From Lysobacteraceae bacterium P (GTDB lineage Bacteria > Pseudomonadota > Gammaproteobacteria > Xanthomonadales > Xanthomonadaceae), in NCBI GenBank assembly GCA_005503055.1, contig SCOX01000003.1, positions 1 to 64,000 on the forward strand: 64,000 nt of DNA, written 5' to 3'. This document shows positions 24,908 through 36,826 of this stretch, one piece after another. The notes under the pieces were generated by a model. That model was not told the DNA's origin, did no database searches, and saw only the letters and a list, made by a program, of their open reading frames with translations. Numbering within the stretch: position 1 is the first letter of the stretch; each line of letters opens with the position of its first letter. Made by a program: the position numbers and the translations under genes.

Positions 24908-26646
24908 GGATCGAAGCGCTCACCGTCGCACTGCGCCCGCGAACCGCGTGGGAAGCCGTCGAACTCGGCAGCGCGCTCGTGCGACGTCACGCGAAGGCGA
25001 TCTGGGTACCGTGGCTGTTGCTCACGCTGCCGGTGTTCGTGCTGGTCAATGCGTTGGCCTGGTCGATCGATGCGCTGTGGCTCGGCGGACTGGCGATGTG
25101 GTGGCTCAAGCCTGCCTTCGACCGCGTCCCGCTGTTCGTGCTTTCGCGCGCGGTATTCGGCGACGTGCCCACGACGCGCCAGACGCTCGCCGCACAACGC
25201 CGTTGGGGCCTGTCGTGGCTGCCGGGCTACCTGACGTGGCGGCGCCTGAGCCCGTGGCGCTCGCTGAACCTGCCGGTGGACCTGCTCGAAGGCGCGCACG
25301 GCGTCGAAGCGCGCGAACGTCGCCGCGCGCTCGGCGCGCCCGTCAACGGCGTGGGCCTGCTGCTCACGCTGGTGTGCCTGCATTTCGAGCTCGCGGTGTA
25401 CCTGGGCACGGCGTCGCTGGCGATCATGTTCGTGCCCGACGAATACCTGCAGGAAGCGCTTACCCGCGCGTGGGCGGTGGTGCGCGAATCGCCGCCGTGG
25501 TTGCTGCTGCTGTCCAACGCTTTGGGATGGATCGCCACCAGCCTCATCGAACCGTTCTACGTCGGCGCAGGCCTGGGCCTGTATCTCAATCGCCGCACCG
25601 AAGTGGAAGCGTGGGACATCGAACTGGCGCTGCGCCGCATGCGCGATCGCCTGCTGCGCGGCGCGACGCCATTGCTGCTGCTGTTCGCGTTCGGCGCGGC
25701 GTTGGCGCCGATGGCCGTGCGCGCGCAGGACCATGGCGGCACGACCGCGCCGCGCGTGGCAAAGAATGCGGATGAAGACGTGGAGGGGGGCGAGGTCGCG
25801 CGCGTCACGCTCGAAGAGGTGTTCGGTACGCTCGCCGACGATCGCGGTCTGCGCGACGGCGTCGAGTCGCAGAAGACCCCGCAGCCCGCGCCGCCGCCGA
25901 TCGCAGTCTCGCCCGGTGGCGTCGCCGGACCGGTGAGCCGGCAGGGCGGCACCGCGGGAAGCGCAAAGGCGCTTGCCGACGACGGCAGCCTGCGTCGCGC
26001 CGTGAAGCAGGCCTACGCCGATCCCTCGATCACGCCCAAGCGCAAGGTCGTCACGTGGAAGAAGCGCGACGCGAAGAAGAAGGACGATCCGAAGAAGCAC
26101 TCGCCGCCGCCGCTGGGTGGCCTTGGCGAGGTCCTCGCCGCGATCGGTGAATTCGGTCTGTGGATCGTCGTGGCCGCGCTGGCCTGCGCGCTGCTGGCGA
26201 CATCGCCACGTTGGCTGAAATGGTTTCGCAGCGGTCTCGCGCGCGAAGGCCGCGAACCCGAGGAGACCCGCCGTACCGACGTCGAAACACCACAGGCACC
26301 CTTGCCGGACGACATTCCCACCGCGATCCGCCGCCTCTGGCGCGACGGCCGCCAGCGCGAAGCCCTGGCGATGCTGTACCGCGCCAGCGTCGAGACCATG
26401 GTGGCCCGCACCCAGGCCGTGCTGGTGCCGGGTGCGACCGAAGCCGAGGTCCTGCGCGCGTCGCGCCGGCTGCCGCTGGGCGACGATCGCGACGTCTTCG
26501 CGCGTGCCGTTCGCACCTGGCAGTACGCGGCCTACGCGCACAGTTACCCGGGCGGCGACGATTTCGAAGCCCTGCTCGGCGATCTCGCGATCCGCTTCGC
26601 TTGGAACGGTGATGCGCCGCCCCACAACGGGAGCGTCCCCGCATGA
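24904..26646 (+). CDS. DUF4129 domain membrane protein
   Basis: A 580-residue protein starting at a GTG that overlaps the SpoIIM stop (GTGA). The N-terminal half has several membrane helices with a hydrophilic linker. A low-complexity Pro/Lys-rich middle (KKRDAKKKDDPKKHSPPPL) precedes a last helix (IVVAALACALLATS). The C-terminal ~110 residues form the DUF4129 domain (TAIRRLWRDGRQREALAMLYRASVETMV and YPGGDDFEALLG). DUF4129 proteins are conserved neighbours of MoxR and DUF58. The role is unknown; envelope quality control is a guess. Confidence 0.85.
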   Translation: MRIEALTVALRPRTAWEAVELGSALVRRHAKAIWVPWLLLTLPVFVLVNALAWSIDALWLGGLAMWWLKPAFDRVPLFVLSRAVFGDVPTTRQTLAAQRRWGLSWLPGYLTWRRLSPWRSLNLPVDLLEGAHGVEARERRRALGAPVNGVGLLLTLVCLHFELAVYLGTASLAIMFVPDEYLQEALTRAWAVVRESPPWLLLLSNALGWIATSLIEPFYVGAGLGLYLNRRTEVEAWDIELALRRMRDRLLRGATPLLLLFAFGAALAPMAVRAQDHGGTTAPRVAKNADEDVEGGEVARVTLEEVFGTLADDRGLRDGVESQKTPQPAPPPIAVSPGGVAGPVSRQGGTAGSAKALADDGSLRRAVKQAYADPSITPKRKVVTWKKRDAKKKDDPKKHSPPPLGGLGEVLAAIGEFGLWIVVAALACALLATSPRWLKWFRSGLAREGREPEETRRTDVETPQAPLPDDIPTAIRRLWRDGRQREALAMLYRASVETMVARTQAVLVPGATEAEVLRASRRLPLGDDRDVFARAVRTWQYAAYAHSYPGGDDFEALLGDLAIRFAWNGDAPPHNGSVPA

Positions 26647-27782
26647 AGCCGAACGGACGGCATGGGCTGCTCGCGCTGGGAATCATCGCCCTCGTGGCGC
26701 TGCTGGCGGCCGGCTTCGCCTGGTGGAACCGCAACTACGAGCGCGCCGAAGAATGGGTGGACCTGCCACGTACCGGCGAGGCGCAACGCAACCCGCTCTA
26801 CGTGCTCAAGCTCGCCCTGATTGCCGACGGCGTGAAGGCCCAGGCTCGGCCACGCCTGCAGCGCGAACTCGTCGCACTCCGAGCGCGCGACACCGTCCTT
26901 CTCTACAACGATCCGCGCACATTGACGAACGCCGACGTGAAGGCGTTGCTCGACTGGGTCGAGGGCGGCGGGCATCTGCTCGTGCGCACGCCTCCGCCGG
27001 GGCCGCTGGATGTCGACGCGCCGATCGCGCTGCTGGACGAAATGGGCATCGCGGTACGCAACGAAGGGCCCGAATGCGCCGGTCTGGACGTGAGTGGCGA
27101 GGACGGTCACGTCGAATTCTGCAACGGCCGCCGCTTCGATCTGACCGAAGACGCGCCGCCATCGACGCTGCAATGGGGCGACGACGCACGCGGCAACGTC
27201 TTCGTGCGCATGCCGCATGGCGATGGCGTCGTCGACGTCGTGGGCGAATTCGATTTCCTCGCCAACGACGGCCTCAAGGACGCGCCGCACATCGCGCTGA
27301 CGCGCCAGTTGCTGGAACCCAACTACCGCGCCGGCACCGTGCACCTGATCTACGCCGCACAGGTGCCCTCGTTCTGGATGACGCTGCTGCGCGAGAGCTG
27401 GATGGCCTGGGTGCCCTTGCTGCTCGCACTGCTGGCCTGGTTGTGGCGACGCATGCAGCGCTTCGGCCCGCTGGTACCGACGCCGGCCGCGGAACGCCGT
27501 TCGCTGCTCGAGCACATCACCGCCAGCGGCGAACACGTTTACCGCTACGGCTATGCGCACCTGCTGCACCAGGCCACGCGCAATGCCTTCCTCGCGCGCC
27601 TGCGCCGGCGCGATGCGCAGGCGGCCGCCCTGGATGGCGATGCACAGGCGGCGATGCTCGCCGAACGCTTCGGCATGACGCCATCCGAAATCCGCGACGC
27701 ACTGGCTACGCCCATCGCGCGCGACCACGCCGCCTTCCGCAGCCGCGTCGCCACGCTGATGCGCATGCGCAACTCCCTTTGA
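26643..27782 (+). CDS. DUF4350 domain protein
   Basis: A 379-residue protein with an N-terminal anchor helix, a periplasmic globular part and a C-terminal helix (SWMAWVPLLLALLAWLWRRM) before a basic cytoplasmic tail. The globular part has a Rossmann-like beta-alpha run (DTVLLYNDPRTLTNADVKALLDWVEGGGHLLVRT), typical of DUF4350, which is found between DUF4129 and MoxR genes. The tail (FGMTPSEIRDALATPIARDHAAF) is helical. Start overlaps the DUF4129 stop by 4 nt (ATGA). Known family function: none. Confidence 0.85.
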   Translation: MKPNGRHGLLALGIIALVALLAAGFAWWNRNYERAEEWVDLPRTGEAQRNPLYVLKLALIADGVKAQARPRLQRELVALRARDTVLLYNDPRTLTNADVKALLDWVEGGGHLLVRTPPPGPLDVDAPIALLDEMGIAVRNEGPECAGLDVSGEDGHVEFCNGRRFDLTEDAPPSTLQWGDDARGNVFVRMPHGDGVVDVVGEFDFLANDGLKDAPHIALTRQLLEPNYRAGTVHLIYAAQVPSFWMTLLRESWMAWVPLLLALLAWLWRRMQRFGPLVPTPAAERRSLLEHITASGEHVYRYGYAHLLHQATRNAFLARLRRRDAQAAALDGDAQAAMLAERFGMTPSEIRDALATPIARDHAAFRSRVATLMRMRNSL

Positions 27783-27798
27783 CCCGGAAACCATCGCC

Positions 27799-28791
<993 letters not shown>

Positions 28792-28824
28792 CTTTCCTCC
28801 ACCACGCATCGAAGGAACGAACGC

Positions 28825-29256
28825 ATGAACGAGTCGTACAACCCTTACGAAGTCGCACCGATGTCCCGCGTTGCCTTTGAGGCGCCGCGCACGGAGCGCG
28901 ACATCATCGACACGCTCGACGTGTCCGCAAACTGGAAGCGCCGCTTCCGGATCATCGAGAAGGCGGGCGGTCCGGAGCTGAAGGATTTCAGGGACCTGCC
29001 CTTTGGCGAGCGCATATCCATCGCCTTCAGCGTGCTCGGATTCCTCTTCGGGCCGATCTATTTCCTGTGCAAGGGCTTGTGGCGACCGGCGATCGCGTAC
29101 TTCCTCGTCACGGTCGGCATCATCCTCGTCAGCATGATGATCGGCATGGATTTCCTGGGGAAGGCGGTCGGCTACGGTGCATCGGCCGCGTATGCCTACC
29201 GGGCGTGCATCCTGTATTACCGCAAGGTGGTCCTGAAGGAAGAGCCGTGGTTCTAG
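28825..29256 (+). CDS. DUF2628-like small membrane protein
   Basis: A 143-residue protein starting MNESYNPYEVAPMS, with the NPYxxxP motif seen in two RDD proteins of this locus. A soluble stretch follows (WKRRFRIIEKAGGPELKDF) and then two or three helices: RISIAFSVLGFLFGPIYFLCKGLWRPAIAYFLVTVGIILVSMMIGM. The GPIYFLCKGLW pattern fits DUF2628, small membrane proteins of unknown role. GGAACGAACG precedes the ATG. It interrupts the usual MoxR-DUF58 adjacency. Its end overlaps the DUF58 start by 10 nt. Confidence 0.75.
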   Translation: MNESYNPYEVAPMSRVAFEAPRTERDIIDTLDVSANWKRRFRIIEKAGGPELKDFRDLPFGERISIAFSVLGFLFGPIYFLCKGLWRPAIAYFLVTVGIILVSMMIGMDFLGKAVGYGASAAYAYRACILYYRKVVLKEEPWF

Positions 29257-30560
29257 CCGTGCCACGCCCCGCGTCGCTCGCCTTGGCGCTGCTGGTCCTG
29301 TGGTCGTTGCCGGGCCTGGCGGTGGCTTTCGGCGTTGCGCAGTCGGTGCACTGGTATGCCACCGGTGCGGCGTTGTTCGTGCTGTTCGCACTGGATTTCG
29401 CCCTGCTGGTACGCGCGCCGACACCGCAGGTCCAACGCCGCATGGCCGACACCTGGCCGATCGGCATCGAGCGCCCTGTCACGTTGAGTCTGCAAGGCGA
29501 GCGCGGCCAACGCGTCGACGTGTTCGACCTGCACCCCGGCGGCTGGCGCATGCACGGCCTGCCGCGCCGACTGGCATTGCGTCGCGGCGAGGAAACCGCC
29601 TTCGAGTATCACCTGTGCGCCAATGAGCGCGGCGATTTCCACTTCGACGGCGTGCAACTTCGGCTGCACTCGCCGCTGCGGTTGTGGTGGCAGTCGCGCA
29701 TGGCGGGCGATGCGCAGCGCGTTCGCGTGTTTCCGAACTTCGCGCCGCTGGCGAAGTTCGCGATGTTCAGTGCGGAGCAGGCGTCGCGGCTGGTCGGTGC
29801 ACACCTGCGACGCAGGCGCGGCGAAGGCACCGATTTCCACCAGATGCGCGAATACCGCATCGGCGACAGCCTGCGCCAGATCGACTGGAAAGCGACGGCG
29901 CGCGCGCGGCGGCTGATCTCGCGCGAATATCAGGACGAGAAGAACCAGCAGCTCGTGCTGCTGCTGGACACCGGGCGCCGCCTGATGGCGCGCGACGGCG
30001 CACTGGCGCATTTCGATCACGTGCTCGATGCGGCGCTGGTGGTGGCCTACCTCGCGCTGCGCCAGGGTGACGCCGTCGGGCTGCTCGCCAGCGGTGGTGC
30101 CAGCGCATGGGTGCCGCCGCGACGCGGCATCGGCGCCATCGACGAGTTGCTGCGCGCGACCTACGCCTTGCAGCCGCAGCCGGTGGCGACGGATTTCCTG
30201 GCGGCGGCGACCAGCCTGTCGCTGCACCAGCGGCGGCGTTCACTGGTGATGCTGGTGACGAACCTGCGCGACGAAGACATGGACGACCTGCTCGCCGCGA
30301 TCACGATGCTGCGCAAGCGCCACCTGGTGTGCGTGGCGAGCCTGCGCGAAGGCTCGCTCGACACGGCGCTGGAGGAGCCCGTGCACGACCTTCCAGGCGC
30401 GATCCGCACGAGTGCGACCGCTCATTACCTGGAGCAGCGCAATACGGCCCACGATGCACTGCGCAATCATGGCGTGATGGTGCTGGATGTCGCCTGCGAC
30501 CAGCTGGCGGCTTCGTTGGTGGAGAAGTACCTGGCGGTCAAACGGGATGGATTGCTATGA
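29247..30560 (+). CDS. DUF58 domain protein
   Basis: A 437-residue protein whose start I set at GTG 29247, with AAGGA 6 nt upstream; GTG 29259 is an alternative. Two N-terminal helices are followed by the DUF58 signature GTDFHQMREYRIGDSLRQIDWKATARARRLISREYQDE, then a VWA-like segment (LVLLLDTGRRLMARDG, with a partly degenerate MIDAS) and a C-terminal beta-alpha region. DUF58 proteins are the client/adaptor partners of MoxR ATPases. Overlapping the DUF2628 gene by 10 nt, it is translationally coupled in the operon. Confidence 0.9.
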   Translation: MVLAVPRPASLALALLVLWSLPGLAVAFGVAQSVHWYATGAALFVLFALDFALLVRAPTPQVQRRMADTWPIGIERPVTLSLQGERGQRVDVFDLHPGGWRMHGLPRRLALRRGEETAFEYHLCANERGDFHFDGVQLRLHSPLRLWWQSRMAGDAQRVRVFPNFAPLAKFAMFSAEQASRLVGAHLRRRRGEGTDFHQMREYRIGDSLRQIDWKATARARRLISREYQDEKNQQLVLLLDTGRRLMARDGALAHFDHVLDAALVVAYLALRQGDAVGLLASGGASAWVPPRRGIGAIDELLRATYALQPQPVATDFLAAATSLSLHQRRRSLVMLVTNLRDEDMDDLLAAITMLRKRHLVCVASLREGSLDTALEEPVHDLPGAIRTSATAHYLEQRNTAHDALRNHGVMVLDVACDQLAASLVEKYLAVKRDGLL

Positions 30561-31009
30561 CGGGGAAGAAAGAAACGACGCTCGTCCTCGCGCTCGCGCT
30601 CGCGCTCGCCGGCGTCGCAGGCTGCACCTCGTCCGTCAACGAGTACCGACCCAACCGGCCGTTGAACGACGGTAGGCAGTTCGATGTCGGTTGCGACGGA
30701 GCCTTCGACCAGGCGCCGCAGCTGCAGAGCGGCAAGACGCCGGTGTTTCCGATCAGCATGCTGAATCCGGACGTCATCGAGGACCGGAAGATCCGCCGCC
30801 TGCCGATGGAATGGGAGGTGCGGAGCAAGTTCGATGTCGACGAGAGCGGGCGGACCGGGAACGTGGTGTCCTCGCCCACGACGCCGCCGTCGTTCTCCGC
30901 CCACATGACCGCTGCAGTTCGCGCATGGCGCTTCACGCCCGCGATGTCGGGCGGCGCCGCCGTGCCGAGCCGTTGCGAGGCGAGCTTCACTTACCTGCTG
31001 GACGCGTGA
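30557..31009 (+). CDS. Lipoprotein with a TonB-C-like domain
   Basis: A 150-residue protein with a signal peptide and lipobox LAGVAGCTSS (Cys about residue 23). The second half reads WEVRSKFDVDESGRTGNVVSSPTTPPSFSAHMTAAVRAWRFTPAMSGG, which is the TonB C-terminal-like pattern (xVxFxVxxxGxVxxxxVxxS...A.xAxxxWRFxP). It lacks a TonB membrane anchor and proline linker, so it is unlikely to be a functional TonB. It overlaps the DUF58 gene by 4 nt, closing the locus. Role unknown. Confidence 0.75.
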   Translation: MTGKKETTLVLALALALAGVAGCTSSVNEYRPNRPLNDGRQFDVGCDGAFDQAPQLQSGKTPVFPISMLNPDVIEDRKIRRLPMEWEVRSKFDVDESGRTGNVVSSPTTPPSFSAHMTAAVRAWRFTPAMSGGAAVPSRCEASFTYLLDA

Positions 31010-31013
31010 CCGA

Positions 31014-31268
31014 TCACGGCGCCGTCTGTGCGTCGAGCCAGTGCAGGAAGGCCATCGCGGCGTCGCGCGAGTCGCCGCACATCTCGCGTCCCGGTCGCAG
31101 CGAGGCACAGAACGCCGGCCGCTCCGGCTTTCCGAACAAGCGGCAGCGCAGGTCGTCGTCCAACTGCACACAGGGTATTCCGGCGGGCTTGCCGTGCGGC
31201 ATGCCGGGAATGGGCGAGGTGATCGACGGCGCGATGCAGCACGCGCCGCACTGGGCGCGGCAATCCAT
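31014..31268 (-). CDS. YkgJ-family cysteine cluster protein
   Basis: An 84-residue cytoplasmic protein beginning MDCRAQCGACCIAPSITSP with a CxxxCGACC cluster. Further Cys occur in GIPCVQLDDDLRCRLFG and at residues 54 and 63 (FCASLRPGREMCG). This is the zinc- or iron-sulfur-binding YkgJ/UPF0153 type. It ends 4 nt from the lipoprotein stop (convergent) and starts 14 nt after aroE on the same strand, so it is probably co-transcribed with aroE. Function unknown. Confidence 0.85.
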   Translation of the reverse strand: MDCRAQCGACCIAPSITSPIPGMPHGKPAGIPCVQLDDDLRCRLFGKPERPAFCASLRPGREMCGDSRDAAMAFLHWLDAQTAP

Positions 31269-31282
31269 GATCGGGGCGGTGT

Positions 31283-32158
31283 TCAGTCGGCGGTGACGAG
31301 TTCGGCGCGGTGCTCGCGCAGTTGCTCGTAGACCTCGTCCGTTTCCGGACGCACGCCGTGCCAGCGCTGGAAGCTTTCGGCCGCCTGCTCCACCAGCATG
31401 CCCAGGCCGTCGATGCAGTCGTGCACGCCGGCCGCACGCGCCCAGGCGAGGAACGGGATCGCCACTTCGCCGTAGCTCAGGTCCACCGCGGCCGTGCGCG
31501 GATTGGCCAGCGCCATCGGCAGTGCCGGCAGGCCGTCGGCGCGCGCGGCGGAAGTGGCGTTGACGATCAGGTCGAACGTGCCGAGCGTATCGATGTCGCG
31601 CAGGTAGCGCGGATGCACGCGTCCCGGCATCGCCAATGCATCGGCCAGCGCATCGGCGCGCTCGGGCGTGCGATTGACGATGTACAGGTCGCCGATGCCC
31701 GCATCCAGCAGCGCCGGTGCCACGCCACGCGCGGCGCCGCCGGCGCCGATCAGCAGCGTGCGGCGCGAGCGCAGGTCCAGGCCCTGGCGTTCGGTGAGAT
31801 CGCGCACCAGCCCGGTGCCGTCGGTGTTGTCGCCTTCCCAGCCGGCGGCCGTTCGCACCAGCGTGTTCACCGCGCCGGCGCGGCGGGCGCGATCGCTCAG
31901 CGTCGTGCAGATCGACACCGCCCGGTTCTTGTGCGGCAGCGTGACGTTGGCTCCGACGCCGCCCTCTGCCGCGAATTCGGCGACGATCGCATCGAACCGT
32001 TCCGGCGTTGCGTCCATCGCGGTGTATTCCAGCGCGACGCCCGCCTGCCGGCCGAAGGCGGCATGGATGCGTGGCGAAAGCGAATGCGCGACCGGATGGC
32101 CGATGACGGCGAAGCGTTTGACCACGACCGGATTTGCGACGGAGCCGAAATTGGACAC
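31283..32158 (-). CDS. aroE: Shikimate dehydrogenase
   Basis: About 291 residues from GTG 32158, which has GAGG 7 nt upstream; an internal GTG at 32125 is an alternative. It carries the family markers [14 protein letters not shown], catalytic Lys77 in [10 protein letters not shown] and Asp113 in NTDGTG, and the NADP-binding GAGGAAR loop at 137-143, ending QRWHG. It reduces 3-dehydroshikimate to shikimate, the fourth step to chorismate. Chorismate is also the substrate of XanB2 (44397), so this gene feeds the pigment pathway indirectly. Confidence 0.95.
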   Translation of the reverse strand: MSNFGSVANPVVVKRFAVIGHPVAHSLSPRIHAAFGRQAGVALEYTAMDATPERFDAIVAEFAAEGGVGANVTLPHKNRAVSICTTLSDRARRAGAVNTLVRTAAGWEGDNTDGTGLVRDLTERQGLDLRSRRTLLIGAGGAARGVAPALLDAGIGDLYIVNRTPERADALADALAMPGRVHPRYLRDIDTLGTFDLIVNATSAARADGLPALPMALANPRTAAVDLSYGEVAIPFLAWARAAGVHDCIDGLGMLVEQAAESFQRWHGVRPETDEVYEQLREHRAELVTAD

Positions 32159-32205
32159 GGGCGGGCCTCGAATAGACTGGGGTTCACAAAGACAGGAGAC
32201 GCACG

Positions 32206-33135
32206 ATGCGACGCAGCCCGGCCTTGGTACGCAGGCGCAACAGGCAGTGGAGTGTACTGGCGGCGCTCATCGTGGGCGGTATCGCGATGTCCGGCCCGGC
32301 GTCAGGCTTCCTGTCCGAATTCGGCATCGAAGGCATGGGCGTGGTGTCGACCAGGGCCAGCGAGATCCGTGGCAGCGTCAGTCCGGACGGCCAGCATATC
32401 GTTTGGGGCAGCACCGATCGTGAAGGCGGCGCTGGCGGCTGGGACCTGTGGCAGGCACGACTGAAGGACGGCCGCTGGCAGGACGCACGGCCGGTGTCCG
32501 TCAACACCGCCGCCAACGACTTCGATCCGCTGTTCAGTGCCGACGGTCGCTGGCTGTATTTCTTCTCCAACCGGCCCGGTGGCGCGGGCGGCGACGACCT
32601 CTATCGCGCCGCGGTGAAACCCGACGGCGGCTTCGGCCCTGCCGAAAACCTCGGCCGTGGCGTCAACACGCGCGGCGACGAATGGGCGCCCACGCCCAAC
32701 CGCGACGGCACGCGCCTGCTGTTCGCCAGCGACGGCCACGGTGGCGCAGGCGGCCACGATCTGTTCGTCGCGCGCTGGGACGGCAAGGCCTTCGTCGCTC
32801 CCGAACCCGTGCCCGGCGTGAACACCAAGGCCGACGAGTTCGACGCCGCCTGGCTCGGCGACGGCCGCACGCTGGTGTATGCGCGCTCGCAGGACCCGGC
32901 GACGAAGCCGGTGCGGCTGTTCGTCGCCCACTGCGACGGCGCGCGCTACGCCGATGCGAGGCCATTGGCCCTGTCGTTCAACACGGAAGAGGGAACCACC
33001 CTCGGGCCGGCGGTGGATTGGAACAAGCCGGGCGAGTTGGTCGTCAGCGGCACGGCGAAGGCGCCGCGCGCAGGGAAGATGGACCTGTACCGGATGAAGG
33101 CGCCGGTGGCGGTGGGGAAGGCAGGGTGCTTGTAG
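32206..33135 (+). CDS. Secreted PD40 beta-propeller protein (TolB-like)
   Basis: A 309-residue protein with a signal-like N-terminus ([20 protein letters not shown]). It has repeated WD40-like PD40 blades: [72 protein letters not shown]. Such blades occur in TolB, in OmpA-linked proteins and in S9 peptidase propellers, but no catalytic domain is attached. It is probably periplasmic or outer-membrane associated. It is divergent from aroE with 47 nt between starts. Function unknown. Confidence 0.8.
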   Translation: MRRSPALVRRRNRQWSVLAALIVGGIAMSGPASGFLSEFGIEGMGVVSTRASEIRGSVSPDGQHIVWGSTDREGGAGGWDLWQARLKDGRWQDARPVSVNTAANDFDPLFSADGRWLYFFSNRPGGAGGDDLYRAAVKPDGGFGPAENLGRGVNTRGDEWAPTPNRDGTRLLFASDGHGGAGGHDLFVARWDGKAFVAPEPVPGVNTKADEFDAAWLGDGRTLVYARSQDPATKPVRLFVAHCDGARYADARPLALSFNTEEGTTLGPAVDWNKPGELVVSGTAKAPRAGKMDLYRMKAPVAVGKAGCL

Positions 33136-33165
33136 TCTCGCTCGCGTTTCTTCGAGCCTGAACTT

Positions 33166-33282
33166 CCCGCGAAGACGGGGCCCGCGGGCCGCCGAAGGGC
33201 TGCACTGTCCAACTGTCAGGCGTCGAAGTCCTTCCGGACGGCGGAATCGGATCGGACCCTTGGTCCCCGCCTTCGCGGGGAC
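33166..33282. repeat. Pair of opposed CCCCGCnTTCGCGGGG-type elements
   Basis: A copy GTCCCCGC-CTTC-GCGGGGAC (33263-33282) forms an 8-bp stem. A related unit CCCGCGAAGACGGGG (33166-33180) lies in the opposite orientation 82 nt before. Together they resemble a REP-type doublet between convergent genes, the PD40 gene and the SDR. Nothing else is seen in 33136-33329. Confidence 0.55.
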
Positions 33283-33329
33283 GACGGCTGGAACGGCCGG
33301 GGCCCGGCGAACGGTGGCGCGCGCGAGCG

Positions 33330-34076
33330 CTACAAACCGCCCGCCACATCCACCAGGCTTCCCGTCATGTACGAAGCCTCGTCCGACAGCAGCCACACGA
33401 TCGCGCGCGCGATCTCCTCGGCCTCTCCGCCGCGCTGCATCGGAATGCGCGCCTTCACCCGGTCCACGCGCCCCGGTTCGCCGCCGCTGGCATGGATCTC
33501 GGTGTAGATCGAGCCGGGCCGAACCGCGTTGACGCGCACGCCCTCGGCGGCGACTTCCTTCGCCAGTCCCACGGTGAGGGTGTCGATGGCCGCCTTCGAC
33601 GCGGCGTAGTCGATGTACTCGTTCGGCGAACCCAGTCGCGCGGCCACCGAGGACACGTTGACGATCGCGCCGCCGTGGCCGCCGTGGCGCGTCGACATCC
33701 GGCGCACCGCTTCGCGTGCGCACAGGAAACTGCCGACGACGTTGGCGTTGAACACGCGCGTGAGGCGATCGGCGTCCATTTCCTCCACGCGCATCTGCCG
33801 TTCGAGGATGCCCGCGTTGTTGACCAGCGCGGTCGCCTCGCCGAACCGCCGGTCGACGGCTTCGAACAGGCGTACCACGTCGGCTTCGCGACCGACGTCG
33901 GCAGGCACGGCCATCGCTTCGCCGCCGTCGCGGTCGATGGCGGCGATCACCTCGGCCGCCGCGGTTTCGCGATGGCGATAGGCGATGCATACGCGATAGC
34001 CTGCTTTCGCGGCGAGTTTCGCCGTCGCCGCGCCGATGCCGCGACTGCCGCCGGTGACGATCACGATCTTGCGCAT
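33330..34076 (-). CDS. SDR family oxidoreductase
   Basis: A 248-residue classical short-chain dehydrogenase from ATG 34076. The NADP-binding TGGSRGIG motif is at residues 8-15, NNAG at about 89, catalytic Ser in NVSSVAA, and YAASK as the YxxxK pair. RPGSIYTEIHASGG is in the substrate loop. It resembles glucose-1-dehydrogenase/FabG-like enzymes with NADP preference, suggested by the AYRHRE stretch after beta2. Substrate cannot be predicted. It is downstream of the GNAT gene on the same strand (41 nt). Confidence 0.9.
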   Translation of the reverse strand: MRKIVIVTGGSRGIGAATAKLAAKAGYRVCIAYRHRETAAAEVIAAIDRDGGEAMAVPADVGREADVVRLFEAVDRRFGEATALVNNAGILERQMRVEEMDADRLTRVFNANVVGSFLCAREAVRRMSTRHGGHGGAIVNVSSVAARLGSPNEYIDYAASKAAIDTLTVGLAKEVAAEGVRVNAVRPGSIYTEIHASGGEPGRVDRVKARIPMQRGGEAEEIARAIVWLLSDEASYMTGSLVDVAGGL

Positions 34077-34117
34077 GCGACCTCCACGTGTGACGCCTGC
34101 CGGACCTGGACGAAGCG

Positions 34118-34585
34118 CTACAGCCGCTTGCGGTACACGTGCTGGGTCTTGGTGCGCTCGAAGCCATTGCGTTCGTAGAACGGATGCGATTCGTCGCGCA
34201 CCACGTTCGAACGAACCGCCACGTCGCCCACGCCGATCGTGCGCGCCCAATCCTCGGCCGTGCGCACCAGCGCCTGGCCGATGCCGCGTCGGCGCGCGCT
34301 GTCGTCGACGACCAGGCCGACGATCTCCACGCGTTCGCCGAGCTCGAGCGTCAGGCGTCGTTCGATCGCGATGAAGCCGAGCAGACGACCGCCCTCGACC
34401 GACGTGCCGCTCTCGGTGGCGACGACAATGCGATGGTCGGCCGAAATCAGCAGACGGCGCAGGCGGCGCTCGAATTCCACCGCCTGCTGCGGATAGCCCA
34501 GTTGCGCCGACAGCCGCGCAAGCTCGGCGGCATCGCCGCTACGTGCAGGCCGCAGCGTGGCGGCGATCGCCGAGGTGTCGCCCAT
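34118..34585 (-). CDS. GNAT N-acetyltransferase
   Basis: A 155-residue acetyltransferase. It starts near ATLRPARSGDAAELARL, and has the acetyl-CoA loop VVDDSARRRGIGQALVRTAEDWA (R/Q-x-x-G-x-G/A motif) and the end NVVRDESHPFYERNGFERTKTQHVYRKRL, typical of the family. It acetylates an amino group of an unknown substrate; it could be a protein or small-molecule acetyltransferase. It begins 2 nt after the hemB stop, so it is presumably co-transcribed with hemB. Confidence 0.9.
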   Translation of the reverse strand: MGDTSAIAATLRPARSGDAAELARLSAQLGYPQQAVEFERRLRRLLISADHRIVVATESGTSVEGGRLLGFIAIERRLTLELGERVEIVGLVVDDSARRRGIGQALVRTAEDWARTIGVGDVAVRSNVVRDESHPFYERNGFERTKTQHVYRKRL

Positions 34586-34587
34586 GT

Positions 34588-35634
<1,047 letters not shown>

Positions 35635-36678
35635 CTAAGCGGAATACACCCGATACCGCAAAGGCACCAGGCTCAATTCGCTGCCGGGTGCCGGCGTGGT
35701 CAGCCCGGGCGTGGCGGCGAAGTCCAGTTCCGCCGGCCGCGATTGTCCATGCACGTTGAGTTCGAGCGTGATGCGGTCCGCCAGGCGGTGCGCGGCGACG
35801 ACGCGCGCCGTGATGCCTTCACCGTCGCGGCCCGCCGCGACGTCGTGCGGACGCGCGAACAGCCGCGCCGGTCCGTCGGCAACGTCGTCCGCGCTGAACG
35901 TGCCCGCGTGTCCGGAGAGGTGAAAGCGACCGGCGCGCACCTCGCCTTCGAGCACGTTCGCGCGGCCGATGAAATCGAACACGTAGGCCGATGCCGGGTC
36001 GCTGTAGATCTCGTCCGGCGTACCCACCTGCTCGATGCGGCCTTCGCGCAGCACGACGATGCGGTCGGCCAGTTCCAGCGCTTCTTCCTGGTCGTGCGTG
36101 ACGAACAACGTGGTTTGGCCGGTGCGCTCGTGCAGTTGTCGCAGCCAGCGGCGCAGTTCCACGCGCACCTTCGCATCGAGCGCGCCGAAGGGTTCGTCGA
36201 GCAGCAGCACGGTCGGATCGATCGCCAACGCACGCGCGAGCGCGACGCGTTGCTTCTGTCCGCCGGAGAGCTGTTCGGGATAACGGTCGCCGAAGCCCGG
36301 CAGCTGGATCAGGCCGAGCAGTTCCTCGACGCGGCGCGCGATGGTCGCCTTGTCCGGACGTCGGCGCCGGGGTCGGCTGCGCAGGCCGAAGGCGATGTTC
36401 TCCGCGACCGTCATGTGCTTGAACAGCGCGTAGTGCTGGAAGACGAAGCCGACATTGCGCTCGCGCAGGCTCAACCGCGTGGCGTCGTCCTTGCCGAACA
36501 GCACCTGGCCCGAATCCGGATGCAGCAGGCCCGCGATCACGCGCAGCAACGTCGTCTTGCCCGAGCCCGACGGGCCGAGCAGCGCCACCAGCTCGCCGGC
36601 GGCGACGTCGAGGTCCACGCCGTCGAGCGCTGCCACACCGGTGTAGCGCTTGCTGAGTTGGCGTAGATGCAGGTCCAT
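35635..36678 (-). CDS. cysA: Sulfate/thiosulfate ABC transporter ATP-binding protein
   Basis: A 347-residue ABC ATPase. The start I chose is ATG 36678 ([14 protein letters not shown]), the family start; a longer frame to 36864 would overlap cysW and add 62 low-quality residues. Walker A is GPSGSGKTT (35-43), the signature LSGGQ is at 137-141, Walker B LLLDEP at 158-163, then the switch His in [14 protein letters not shown]-like C-terminus ([11 protein letters not shown]) follows, as in CysA. It powers sulfate/thiosulfate import with CysT and CysW. Confidence 0.93.
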   Translation of the reverse strand: MDLHLRQLSKRYTGVAALDGVDLDVAAGELVALLGPSGSGKTTLLRVIAGLLHPDSGQVLFGKDDATRLSLRERNVGFVFQHYALFKHMTVAENIAFGLRSRPRRRRPDKATIARRVEELLGLIQLPGFGDRYPEQLSGGQKQRVALARALAIDPTVLLLDEPFGALDAKVRVELRRWLRQLHERTGQTTLFVTHDQEEALELADRIVVLREGRIEQVGTPDEIYSDPASAYVFDFIGRANVLEGEVRAGRFHLSGHAGTFSADDVADGPARLFARPHDVAAGRDGEGITARVVAAHRLADRITLELNVHGQSRPAELDFAATPGLTTPAPGSELSLVPLRYRVYSA

Positions 36679-36826
36679 GCCGCTTCGATGGGGTTGGCGC
36701 GCGGAAGTGGGAATGCCGGCGCCGAGCGTGACAGGTTCGGTCAGCGTGGTCGAATGCGCCGTCGTCACATGCACCGCTCGACCCGAGCGCGAGCCGGTGG
36801 CCGTGGTGGCATCGCCGATGCTGCGG

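Noticed and set aside
30557-31009. Functional TonB protein
   Set aside because: The TonB-C-like pattern is present but the protein is a lipoprotein without a membrane anchor or the long proline linker.
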